Shown here in pieces: positions 1 to 6,428 of a stretch of DNA of 9,428 bases (within the stretch, counting starts at the first letter, position 1; every line of letters begins with the position of its first letter). Both the position numbers and the translations under genes were made by a program. The notes beneath the pieces were generated by a model. That model made no database searches, was not told the origin of the DNA, and was given only the letters and a program-made list of their open reading frames with translations. This stretch comes from JBLMZH01 sp050258715 (GTDB lineage Bacteria > Patescibacteriota > Doudnabacteria > UBA920 > O2-02-FULL-48-8): the NCBI GenBank assembly GCA_050258715.1, contig JBLMZH010000021.1:1-9428 (forward strand), given 5' to 3'.

Positions 1-884
1 CCCGGGTTGGCCGAGGTCGAAGACGAAAAACTGTTGGAAGCGGTGACATTTTTGACCTGCTTTGTAATTGAAAGCGAACCGGCCGGAGGAGTAATCGTGA
101 CCACGACGGTTGCCTGAGCGCTGGCCGTGCCGGCGCTGGAAGTGGCCGTGGCGGTATTCACAAGGTTGGTGGTGCCGGATGCGGGGAAACTCGAGCTTTG
201 AGCGACGATGCCGCGATAAATGATCTCAACGTTGCCCGTGTTCCGGTTGCCGATTAAAACCGAGGAAGGATTTGCGGCATTGGCCACGCCGTCAATCTTC
301 AAGGAATTGGCGACGAAGCCGATCCTGTCCGGAAGCTGGTCCGAAAAATTGATATTGTTGACGACGTTGTTGACGCTAAGCACCACCCGGTATTCAACGG
401 TATCGCCGGGGTTGGCTGAGGTTGAAGATGAAAAACTGCCGGCCGCGGTGACGTTTCTGACCTGCTTGGTCATGGTCAAATTGCCGTTTACTGGAACCGT
501 AACGACCACGACTGCATCCGCCGACTTGGAGCCGGCTGAGCTGGAAACGGAAACGTGGTTGGTCAATGTCGTCACCTGATTTAAGAATTGCGAAGTGTTG
601 GCAACATTGGCCAGAAAAGTGATCGGAACCGTAGTATCAGTTCTGGTCCCGAGATTGATCGCGGTAATCGGATCCGTGGAATTGCTGTTGCCTACCCGAA
701 GATTGCCCGGCACCTGAGTCAGGAGCTGAGGCAGCTGGTCGGAGACGACGATGTTATTCACCGTTCCCGTGACAGCGACATTGATCGAAAATTCGACCTG
801 GTCCTGAGGAAAGGCGTCAACCTGGTGGACGAACACTGTCTGGCCGCGGGTTACATTCCGGACCGCTTTAGTGATGCTGATAGA
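1..884 (-). repeat. Tandem DUF11-type coding repeats, about 402-405 bp per unit
   Basis: Three in-frame units lie inside the surface-protein gene: about 483-884 (first, 134 residues), 78-482 (second, 135 residues) and 1-77 (start of the third). Aligning bases 1-60 with 406-465 gives about 50 identical positions of 60. The first unit is much more divergent and lacks the Ser-rich Phe-Ser-Ser-Ser-Thr-Ser-Ala-Asn-Pro-Gly segment shared by the other two. The second and third units therefore look like a more recent duplication. Further units may follow outside the window. Confidence 0.8.
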
Positions 885-1832
885 GGAAGTTGTAGGAGGT
901 ATAGAATGAGGAACGACTTTGGCATCAAAAGTGACGAACCTGAGATAATCGAAACAGCCGCGCATGTTGCCCAAGCCAAGTCCGCTTGAAACCACACTGT
1001 CGCTGCCGCCGCCGATTAAGACCGGCCCGCGGCTGAAAACTTGAACAGACCCCGGAACGAATTCAAGGGTTGAACTGGAATTATTCAAACTGACCTGGAC
1101 GTTGCCGCCCTTTTCGGAGCTGGTGATGCGCTGGGCATTGTCGGCCCAGGCTTCCGCAGTAATGCTTCCGGAAGCGGCAGGCAAGGCAGCCTTGACCATG
1201 ACATTGATGGCCTCATTGTCCGGATAATCCAAAGTGCCGTTGTGGACATAAAGCCTGACGTGCAAAACGTCGTTGTCGGCTGCGGAAACGGACTGGGAAT
1301 AAGCCGTACCCTGAGTCGTATTTTTTGCGGAGACCAAAGGATAATCAGTGCAGTTGCCGCCAGTCTGAGAGATCGGCCAAATGTTCAAAAGCGGTGATCC
1401 GCGAGGAGGCGTCGGAGTGCATTCGCCGCCCGGGATCGGATCGCCGGGATCAGTATTCTTTTTCATCAAGCTGGCAAAAAGCTGGGTGTTGGAACTGACG
1501 ACAAGGCGGTAATCCTCGTTGTAATAGTTGGGATGCCTGACCTGGACGGTAAACGACCCGCCGCTGACATTCGCGAACAGGACTTCGCCAGTGCCGCTTG
1601 TGGTTCCGATCGTGCCGTTGCTCGGATTGCTTGCGTCGTCGGCAACCAGGGTCACAGTTGCGCCGCTGACCGTAATGTTGTTCATGGGGTCGCCTTCGTA
1701 CACTGAAACGAGCACATTAAAACCGGCCTCGGCGTGGGTTAAGGCGATATAAGAAACTCCCGTGGCCAATACCAAAGCTAATGCCGCAGTAACGGCCAAA
1801 CCCGACTTTGAGAAAGCGCGGATGATTTGCAT
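1..1832 (-). CDS. Secreted DUF11-repeat surface protein, C-terminus missing
   Basis: The reading frame is open from an ATG at 1832 to the left edge, giving 610 residues without a stop. Residues 1-36 form a signal sequence: a basic start, a hydrophobic run at about 11-31, and a likely cleavage after His-Ala-Glu-Ala. Residues 37-122 look like a carboxypeptidase-regulatory or Ig-like beta domain. Residues 150-306 form a second beta-rich region with a Gly-Asn-Met-Arg-Gly-Cys-Phe motif near 288-294. From about 317 come tandem DUF11-type units of 134-135 residues, each starting with Thr-Lys-x-Val-(Arg/Lys)-Asn-Val and carrying Ser-Asp-Gln-Leu-Pro. The third unit is cut by the window edge. Such proteins are exported and act as surface adhesins or structural layers; the exact role is inferred. 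No Shine-Dalgarno precedes the ATG, but the signal peptide fixes the start. The C-terminus, where a sortase signal or membrane anchor would lie, is not visible. Confidence 0.88.
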   Translation of the reverse strand, partial: MQIIRAFSKSGLAVTAALALVLATGVSYIALTHAEAGFNVLVSVYEGDPMNNITVSGATVTLVADDASNPSNGTIGTTSGTGEVLFANVSGGSFTVQVRHPNYYNEDYRLVVSSNTQLFASLMKKNTDPGDPIPGGECTPTPPRGSPLLNIWPISQTGGNCTDYPLVSAKNTTQGTAYSQSVSAADNDVLHVRLYVHNGTLDYPDNEAINVMVKAALPAASGSITAEAWADNAQRITSSEKGGNVQVSLNNSSSTLEFVPGSVQVFSRGPVLIGGGSDSVVSSGLGLGNMRGCFDYLRFVTFDAKVVPHSIPPTTSSISITKAVRNVTRGQTVFVHQVDAFPQDQVEFSINVAVTGTVNNIVVSDQLPQLLTQVPGNLRVGNSNSTDPITAINLGTRTDTTVPITFLANVANTSQFLNQVTTLTNHVSVSSSAGSKSADAVVVVTVPVNGNLTMTKQVRNVTAAGSFSSSTSANPGDTVEYRVVLSVNNVVNNINFSDQLPDRIGFVANSLKIDGVANAANPSSVLIGNRNTGNVEIIYRGIVAQSSSFPASGTTNLVNTATATSSAGTASAQATVVVTITPPAGSLSITKQVKNVTASNSFSSSTSANP

Positions 1833-1908
1833 TGTTGATAAATTAATTGCTGGAAATAATTGGCAAACGATCTGTCATTTGCCCACCACTTGCAGCAAGA
1901 AAGGGGGC

Positions 1909-1934
1909 GGGCAGGAGGAACAGGCCTCCTGCCC
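1909..1934 (-). terminator. Strong GC hairpin after the proline-rich gene, probable terminator
   Basis: A perfect 10-bp inverted repeat, GGGCAGGAGG at 1909-1918 and CCTCCTGCCC at 1925-1934, has a 6-base loop. It starts 11 bases beyond the stop codon of the minus-strand gene at 1946. On the minus strand it is followed by GCCCCCTTTCTT, so the T-tract is interrupted and termination may be incomplete. It would separate the proline-rich gene from the DUF11 gene downstream. Confidence 0.55.
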
Positions 1935-1945
1935 TTCGAAAACGA

Positions 1946-3322
1946 CTAGTAATACGTGACCGGCGACGGTCCAGGGCCTCCGGATTTGACCGGAACGGGC
2001 GTGACCGGCGGCTCGTTGTGCCTGGGGATGAGGAACGGCGTGGTTACGCCTGCTCCGATGATCGGCCAGGCCCAGCACGGGAGCTTCAGGAAGCGGCACG
2101 GCTTCCTGACGTTGACGTACTCGACGCCAACCGCATCGATCTGACCGTCCTTCGCCATCTGGTCAAGCATCTGCTTGGTGATGACGAACTGGAGGTGCTT
2201 GCTCTGGTCGGTCCACCCGTCAGGCACGGCAACCTCGCGAACATCAAGGGTCACCATGCTGTTGGGATCGACCGGAACCTTCCGGAAAACGTACCGGACC
2301 GAAGTCCCCTCGTTCGAACGGCCATTTTCATCCGTCCACTTCAGGGGGTTCCTGCCGATCAGCTCGGCAGCGTACGTTTTGCCTCCCGGCAGAGTCCCTT
2401 CGAACTTCGCGTCTTGGAAATTCTTCGGGGGGTCGACCGGGCTGCCTTTGACGTAGACCTTGGTCAGGAGCACGTCAACGGTCGGCGGCGGAGGCGGCGG
2501 GGCGGGAATGCCCATGGGAACGCCGACGAGCGGAGCTCTGGGAGGTGGCGGCGGAGGCGGAACGGGTTTCATCGGCGGCGGAGGAGGCGGCGGGGGTTGC
2601 GGAGGCGGAACCAGTTCGCCTGAAACATTCAGGCACGGCTGGCTGCGCTTCTCGACAAGTCCCTTGGTCGCCCTGTCCTCTTCAATGGTGCGGAATGCGA
2701 CGATGAACATCGTGCGCACGCCTTGATTCGCGAACTGGCCGGACTTGGGGACGATGGGATCGGTAAGGATCCCGATGATGTCGAATCCCACGGGGGTGGG
2801 CGCGAAGTCCGTCACGGTGTTCGCGTAGGACAGTGGCAGGGAAAGCTGCGCATCGCAATCGCCGGAGAACCGGCCGTTGGTCAGCTTGCAGTTGATCCCC
2901 TTGTACTCCTTGGTCTCGAAGCCGCCGTTTGCCAGAACCTGCCTGACCCCTTCGATGAAGTCGGGGTCGGGATTCTTGCGGCCAAACACGGCCAGCGAGA
3001 TCGACTCTTCCATGCGGCGGCGGAACTCAGAACCCTTCGATCCGTCGAGCATGGCCAGAACATCTTCGCCTTCGAGCGCGACCTTGCCCGGGAACAGCTT
3101 TCGCAGTTCCGCGTTGGTGATGACCGGGGCGCGGCCGAAACGGGTGTAACCGAAACGATTCACGACCTTCGGCGGAGCCTGCGGCTCCTCGACGTCCGAG
3201 GCTGCAGCGACTGCCGTGTAAGCAGGCGGAGCAGGCCTCGCTGTCTGTGCCCTCACCTGTCCGGCGAAACCGAAAGACACAAGGACAAGGATGGCCACGG
3301 CGAACGAGAACGTATTACGCAT
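1946..3322 (-). CDS. Secreted proline-rich protein of unknown function
   Basis: This 458-residue protein belongs to no family I recognise. Residues 1-26 form a clear signal peptide (Arg at position 2, hydrophobic 7-20, likely cleavage after Val-Arg-Ala), so it should be exported. Residues 52-232 form a globular-looking domain with Cys145, Cys156 and Cys230. Residues 239-280 are polyproline, with runs of six to eight prolines. Residues 282-406 form a second, probably beta-rich domain. Residues 411-433 are mildly hydrophobic with Cys416 and might touch the membrane; a Pro/Gly tail ending in Tyr-Tyr follows. The start has an AGGAGGAG Shine-Dalgarno and a promoter upstream. Codon use differs from its neighbours: in a long inspected stretch all Lys codons are AAG and third positions are mostly G or C, whereas the sortase gene mixes AAA and AAG. 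Horizontal acquisition is a plausible inference. It sits between two surface-protein genes but has its own promoter and terminator. Confidence 0.85.
   Translation of the reverse strand: MRNTFSFAVAILVLVSFGFAGQVRAQTARPAPPAYTAVAAASDVEEPQAPPKVVNRFGYTRFGRAPVITNAELRKLFPGKVALEGEDVLAMLDGSKGSEFRRRMEESISLAVFGRKNPDPDFIEGVRQVLANGGFETKEYKGINCKLTNGRFSGDCDAQLSLPLSYANTVTDFAPTPVGFDIIGILTDPIVPKSGQFANQGVRTMFIVAFRTIEEDRATKGLVEKRSQPCLNVSGELVPPPQPPPPPPPPMKPVPPPPPPPRAPLVGVPMGIPAPPPPPPTVDVLLTKVYVKGSPVDPPKNFQDAKFEGTLPGGKTYAAELIGRNPLKWTDENGRSNEGTSVRYVFRKVPVDPNSMVTLDVREVAVPDGWTDQSKHLQFVITKQMLDQMAKDGQIDAVGVEYVNVRKPCRFLKLPCWAWPIIGAGVTTPFLIPRHNEPPVTPVPVKSGGPGPSPVTYY
2483..2608 (-). repeat. Polyproline-coding low-complexity tract
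   Basis: This stretch encodes residues 239-280 of the proline-rich protein. It has runs of eight, seven and six consecutive prolines separated by Met-Lys-Pro-Val and by Arg-Ala-Pro-Leu-Val-Gly-type spacers. Codons are mixed CCG, CCT, CCC and CCA, so it is not a pure nucleotide repeat. The plus strand is correspondingly rich in GG dinucleotides. Confidence 0.9.
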
Positions 3323-3325
3323 TAG

Positions 3326-3333
3326 CTCCTCCT
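3326..3333 (-). promoter_or_regulatory. Strong Shine-Dalgarno of the proline-rich gene
   Basis: On the minus strand AGGAGGAG ends three bases before the ATG at 3322, which puts the AGGAGG core five bases from the start. It confirms that start. It is the only strong Shine-Dalgarno in the window. Confidence 0.85.
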
Positions 3334-3395
3334 GCGGATTGTGTATGTTGCAACTCTTACAGGCGCAACTGTTTGCTGGTGTTTAGGAATGGATA

Positions 3396-3424
3396 AGCAT
3401 AACGGATTTTAGCCGAATTGTCAA
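3396..3424 (-). promoter_or_regulatory. Sigma70-type promoter of the proline-rich gene
   Basis: On the minus strand a perfect -35 box TTGACA (3419-3424) is followed by a 17-base spacer and a -10 box TATGCT (3396-3401). Transcription would begin near 3389, giving a leader of about 65 bases before the ATG at 3322. Confidence 0.75.
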
Positions 3425-3586
3425 GAGGAGACGGGAAGCAGATTAGCTAAAGAATAGGCTATTATCGGCAATTGCTCAAGTTAAGCAAAACTGCAAAAAA
3501 TATTGGCGATTTCCCAGGTTTTTTAGTCATTCTTAAGCAAAGTGGGGACAAGGTTTTTTCGGCCGAATCAAAACCGAAAGGCGGAT

Positions 3587-4987
3587 TTAAAGCGGAACCA
3601 GTTCGGAACTGACCACGAACCTGTCCCTTTGCGTACCGATCGGCCAGCACGTGGACAGATTAAGTTTAGCTGTCGGGCCGTCAATGAACTGAGCCTGGTC
3701 GTCCGGCTTGAAAATATTCTTCTCGGTCACGCGATAGCGGAAGGTATAGGTTTTTCCGTCCATGCCGTAGATGTCAACAAAAATATCGTCGCCTGCCGAC
3801 AAACCGTTCAGTCCGGCGAAGATGCGTTTGAAATCATGATGCTTCCAAAGATAATCCGATGAATGCCCGCTGATGTACATGGTCCCAATCTCGCCCGGCA
3901 AAGCCGTGCCCGGATAATGGACCACGCCCTTTGTGAGGTCCGTGTCAAAATCAGAAGGGTCCTTGCTCCAGGTGATCGGAGCCTGTAGGGAAAGTTTCGG
4001 AATCGAAATCGTCCCCTGGCGGTTGAGGTCATAATCGACCTTGGCAGCCGGCTTTTGGCTTTGTTCGACAATAGCCGCGGCATTGTAGCTGATGCGGTTA
4101 TTGATCTTGATCATGTCGAGCTGTTCCGAAAGTTTCTTCTGCTGCTCGGTCATTGCTCCGACTCCCCAGGGATTGGCTCCGTTGATGATCTCAAGCCCGT
4201 CCGAAATGCCGTCGTTGTCCGAATCGGCAATCAGAGGATTGGTCCGCATGACATACTCATCGGCGTTGGTCAGACCGTCCTTATCAATGTCGTTGTTGGG
4301 GCCGAGCAAATCGCGGTTTTGAACCGCAAAAAAGTAGCCTTCCATCCAGGTGTAATAAGGCTTAAGGTCCTGTTTTAAAATCTGCTCATCCTGCGGCTTG
4401 ACGAACCTGGCGCTAACCTGCTTGACCAAAGAAGAAAAATTCAAAAGCACATAGAAAAAAGCGAACGCAACTACGAATATCACGGGGTAAACAAACAACC
4501 CGCGGACTTTTTTAAGCCACGACCCGCTCTTCTGCGGTTTTTTTTCTTTGTGCTTGAGCACTTCGAACAAAAGCATCTGGTCCTCGGACACCTCGACTTC
4601 GCGGCTGACAAATTCACTGTCGTCTTCCAAGCCCTGGCTTACATGAGCGCCTGGAATCTCAAACGACTCGATTGCGGGAATGTGAGCGGAAGGATTTGCA
4701 GAAACGAACTTCTCGGCATTGCCGCCCGGCTGCGCTTCGCCAATAATCCCCATTACCAGTCGGTCAGCCAGAGTAATCTCTGCTTCGTACGGGTCGGCAT
4801 TTTGAGGTGAAATGTTTTCGGGTGCGGGCGAATCTTTAAAATCAGGCAAATCCTTTGTCGGCAAATCAAAAAAATCCGTGGATTGCGGAAGGTTGTCATT
4901 TGGCTGCCGGGCATTATTCCCCGGATTTTCCAGATCCTTGTTGAGCTTTAACAGCCGGTAAATTTCTGACGAATAATTGTGGGACAT
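3587..4987 (-). CDS. Membrane-anchored sortase with calcium-loop repeats
   Basis: This is a 466-residue transpeptidase-type protein. Residues 1-160 are polar, acidic and proline-rich and should be cytoplasmic and disordered. Residues 163-187 form one transmembrane helix. Residues 233-275 carry two DxDxDG loops (Asp233/235/237 and Asp255/257/259), typical of thrombospondin type 3 or dockerin-like calcium binding. The C-terminal sortase domain spans about 322-466 and begins with Gly-Thr-Ile-Ser-Ile-Pro-Lys-Leu. His375 lies in Ile-Ser-Gly-His, Cys447 in Ser-Thr-Cys-Trp-Pro, and Arg456 sits nine residues after the cysteine as expected, so the catalytic triad is intact. Sortases cleave a C-terminal sorting signal and join the protein to a cell-surface amine. 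The class is unclear (D/E-like by feel), and no substrate signal is visible in the window. The ATG at 4987 has no Shine-Dalgarno but lies about 14 bases from a predicted transcription start. Typical sortases are 200-300 residues, so this one is long because of its two N-terminal additions. Confidence 0.93.
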   Translation of the reverse strand: MSHNYSSEIYRLLKLNKDLENPGNNARQPNDNLPQSTDFFDLPTKDLPDFKDSPAPENISPQNADPYEAEITLADRLVMGIIGEAQPGGNAEKFVSANPSAHIPAIESFEIPGAHVSQGLEDDSEFVSREVEVSEDQMLLFEVLKHKEKKPQKSGSWLKKVRGLFVYPVIFVVAFAFFYVLLNFSSLVKQVSARFVKPQDEQILKQDLKPYYTWMEGYFFAVQNRDLLGPNNDIDKDGLTNADEYVMRTNPLIADSDNDGISDGLEIINGANPWGVGAMTEQQKKLSEQLDMIKINNRISYNAAAIVEQSQKPAAKVDYDLNRQGTISIPKLSLQAPITWSKDPSDFDTDLTKGVVHYPGTALPGEIGTMYISGHSSDYLWKHHDFKRIFAGLNGLSAGDDIFVDIYGMDGKTYTFRYRVTEKNIFKPDDQAQFIDGPTAKLNLSTCWPIGTQRDRFVVSSELVPL

Positions 4988-5007
4988 AAGTCTTGTTTTG
5001 ACCCATC

Positions 5008-5036
5008 ACTTTAGCATAACCTGAGCATTCTGTCAA
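5008..5036 (-). promoter_or_regulatory. Sigma70-type promoter of the sortase gene
   Basis: On the minus strand a perfect -35 box TTGACA (5031-5036), a 17-base spacer and a -10 box TAAAGT (5008-5013) preceded by TGC form an extended -10 promoter. Transcription would start near 5001, leaving a leader of only about 14 bases before the sortase ATG, which fits the missing Shine-Dalgarno. Confidence 0.7.
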
Positions 5037-5094
5037 GGCTTAAGCGCTAGCCCATGCATTATTTGGCTTAAAAAATGGCTTGGCAAATGATGTT

Positions 5095-5123
5095 TTGCAA
5101 AGAAAGCAGATGTGTTTTACACT
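5095..5123 (+). promoter_or_regulatory. Possible promoter of the CAP-domain gene
   Basis: TTGCAA (5095-5100), a 17-base spacer and TACACT (5118-5123) each match four of six consensus bases. Transcription would start near 5130, just before the ATG at 5147. The match is modest and other AT-rich boxes lie close by. Confidence 0.35.
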
Positions 5124-5146
5124 TTATATTGTACGAATCATCAATA

Positions 5147-6370
5147 ATGAAACTAAAACACTATTTAATCGCGTCTGAACAGAACGGCTACCGCCCATGG
5201 ATCATGAGCTCGCAGGCCGTGGCTGTTTATTGCCTGGCCATCTGGGGCTTAAGAATGTTCCTCCCCGTCTCGTTTACCGTGGCCGCTCCGGCCATTGATG
5301 CCAACGAGATCATGAGCAAGGTCAATCTGGAACGGACAAACAGATTTCTGCCGGCCCTGGTCGTAAACAGCAAGCTTAATGCCGCGGCAACAATCAAGTC
5401 CGAAGATATGCTTAAGCGAAGTTATTTCGCGCATGTTAATCCTGACGGCAATTACGTCTGGGGAGTTATTCAAGCCCAGGGCTATACTCCGTTTTTAACA
5501 CTCGGCGAAAATCTGGCCATGGACTTTACCGACGCTGACAGCATGGTCAAGGCTTGGATGAACAGCCCGGCGCACCGCAACAACATTTTAAACAACGCTT
5601 ACCAAGATCAGGGGGCGGCGGCGATTTACGGTCTGTTTGAAGCGCCGACCCGCTACAGCATTTTGGCCACGAACCTTTTCGGGACTTTGGAAAAACCAAA
5701 GGCAACGACTCCCACTACTCCCACTGCTCCAGCCCCTCCGGCCAAAACGACTCCTCCCAAAACCTCGCCTGTTACCCAGCCAATTGCTTCGGCTAATTCC
5801 CAGCCATCCGCTCCCGAACAACCCGCCCCAACAGAAACCGCTCAGGAACCTAAGTCTCTGGCCCCAATCTCCATTGGGAATGACCTGCGGGTGGTATTGC
5901 AGGCGGCCGCCGACCGGACAGTGCTTCGCTTTGAGGCGACGATCACCGGAACGATCAACAACGTCGCGGGCAAATACGACGACCAGACGATTCAGCTTAC
6001 CAAAACCGGGGATAATCTTTATTCAGGCGAACTGATCCTGCCAAAAAACCAGAGCCGGCTGAACGGCTCACTGTCGATCATCGCTTATGCCCCGGACGGC
6101 AAAGCCGAAACCAAAGATTTTGACGTCAACAAAATGATCACCGGCGTCACGGCTTTCAGCCACACTCCGCTTCAATCCGAATCAGACCTTTCAAATACGC
6201 TGAAGATTATTTTTGCTGTCTTCGCCGGATGCTTCCTCATCTTCGCGATCATTGATTCAATCATTATTTTCAGGCAAGGAATAAAACGAAAAGGCCCGCT
6301 TTCCAGTCCGCAGGCCTTGATATTCCTGATCGTCGGCATAGTGAACTTGGTTTCAGTGCTGTATTTCTAG
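5147..6370 (+). CDS. Membrane-anchored CAP (SCP-like) domain protein
   Basis: I start this 407-residue protein at the ATG at 5147, not at the in-frame ATG at 5075. The sequence from Met-Lys-Leu-Lys-His-Tyr resembles the N-terminus of CPR-type CAP proteins as I recall them, and the 24 upstream residues look non-conserved and overlap the likely promoter. Residues 21-50 form a signal or membrane-anchor helix. The CAP domain spans about 52-178, with His96 in Phe-Ala-His, Glu121 in Gly-Glu-Asn-Leu and His143 in Ser-Pro-Ala-His-Arg-Asn-Asn-Ile-Leu, so the usual His/Glu pocket is present. Residues 182-238 are a Pro/Thr/Ala-rich linker. Residues 240-335 form a probable beta domain. Two transmembrane segments follow at about 353-375 and 389-406. 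Bacterial CAP domains (YkwD-like) are extracellular and their activity is poorly defined. The gene is transcribed divergently from the sortase and is monocistronic. No Shine-Dalgarno precedes the ATG. Confidence 0.9.
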   Translation: MKLKHYLIASEQNGYRPWIMSSQAVAVYCLAIWGLRMFLPVSFTVAAPAIDANEIMSKVNLERTNRFLPALVVNSKLNAAATIKSEDMLKRSYFAHVNPDGNYVWGVIQAQGYTPFLTLGENLAMDFTDADSMVKAWMNSPAHRNNILNNAYQDQGAAAIYGLFEAPTRYSILATNLFGTLEKPKATTPTTPTAPAPPAKTTPPKTSPVTQPIASANSQPSAPEQPAPTETAQEPKSLAPISIGNDLRVVLQAAADRTVLRFEATITGTINNVAGKYDDQTIQLTKTGDNLYSGELILPKNQSRLNGSLSIIAYAPDGKAETKDFDVNKMITGVTAFSHTPLQSESDLSNTLKIIFAVFAGCFLIFAIIDSIIIFRQGIKRKGPLSSPQALIFLIVGIVNLVSVLYF

Positions 6371-6389
6371 ATCAAAAAATTAGAAACTT

Positions 6390-6414
6390 AAAACCGCCTG
6401 AATAAGGCGGTTTT
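6390..6414. terminator. Bidirectional intrinsic terminator between convergent genes
   Basis: A 10-bp stem (6390-6399 with 6405-6414; core ACCGCCT/AGGCGGT) has a 5-base loop. On the plus strand it runs into TTTTTT at 6411-6416 and ends the CAP gene, whose stop is 20 bases upstream. On the minus strand it runs into TTTT and can end the rfb cluster, whose last stop is at 6429. Confidence 0.88.
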
Positions 6415-6428
6415 TTATTAGCGTTTTT

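Larger units (their letters stand above)
3323..3586. other. Intergenic region between sortase and proline-rich gene
   Basis: These 264 bases hold the promoter and Shine-Dalgarno of the proline-rich gene and the 3' flank of the sortase gene. The flank has an imperfect hairpin at 3552-3575 (GGTTTT/AAAACC with an inner GGCC-looped stem), but no T-tract follows on the minus strand. I see no convincing terminator for the sortase gene. I find no supported small gene here. Confidence 0.6.

Noticed and set aside
220..989. Plus-strand open frames of 119 and 133 codons
   Set aside because: They lie antisense to the DUF11 surface protein, whose frame has a signal peptide and recognisable repeats; the antisense products look random.
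1833..1870. Possible promoter TTGCCA-17-ATTTAT before the DUF11 gene
   Set aside because: The -10 match is poor and alternative spacings fit no better, so I do not call it.
2480..2620. CRISPR or tandem repeat array in the GGCGG-rich stretch
   Set aside because: There are no regularly spaced identical repeats; the pattern is explained by proline codons.
2460..2726. Plus-strand frame encoding a glycine-rich protein
   Set aside because: It is the complement of the polyproline tract; Gly runs are the expected antisense of Pro codons.
2723..3325. Plus-strand 200-codon frame
   Set aside because: It is antisense to the GC-rich proline-rich gene, where long shadow frames are expected, and it has no start signals or recognisable domain.
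3552..3575. Hairpin after the sortase gene as a terminator
   Set aside because: The stem is bulged and AT-rich at its base, and no T-tract follows on the minus strand.
5075..5146. Upstream ATG extension of the CAP protein
   Set aside because: The 24 extra residues overlap the probable promoter and precede the Met-Lys-Leu-Lys-His-Tyr start that resembles related proteins.
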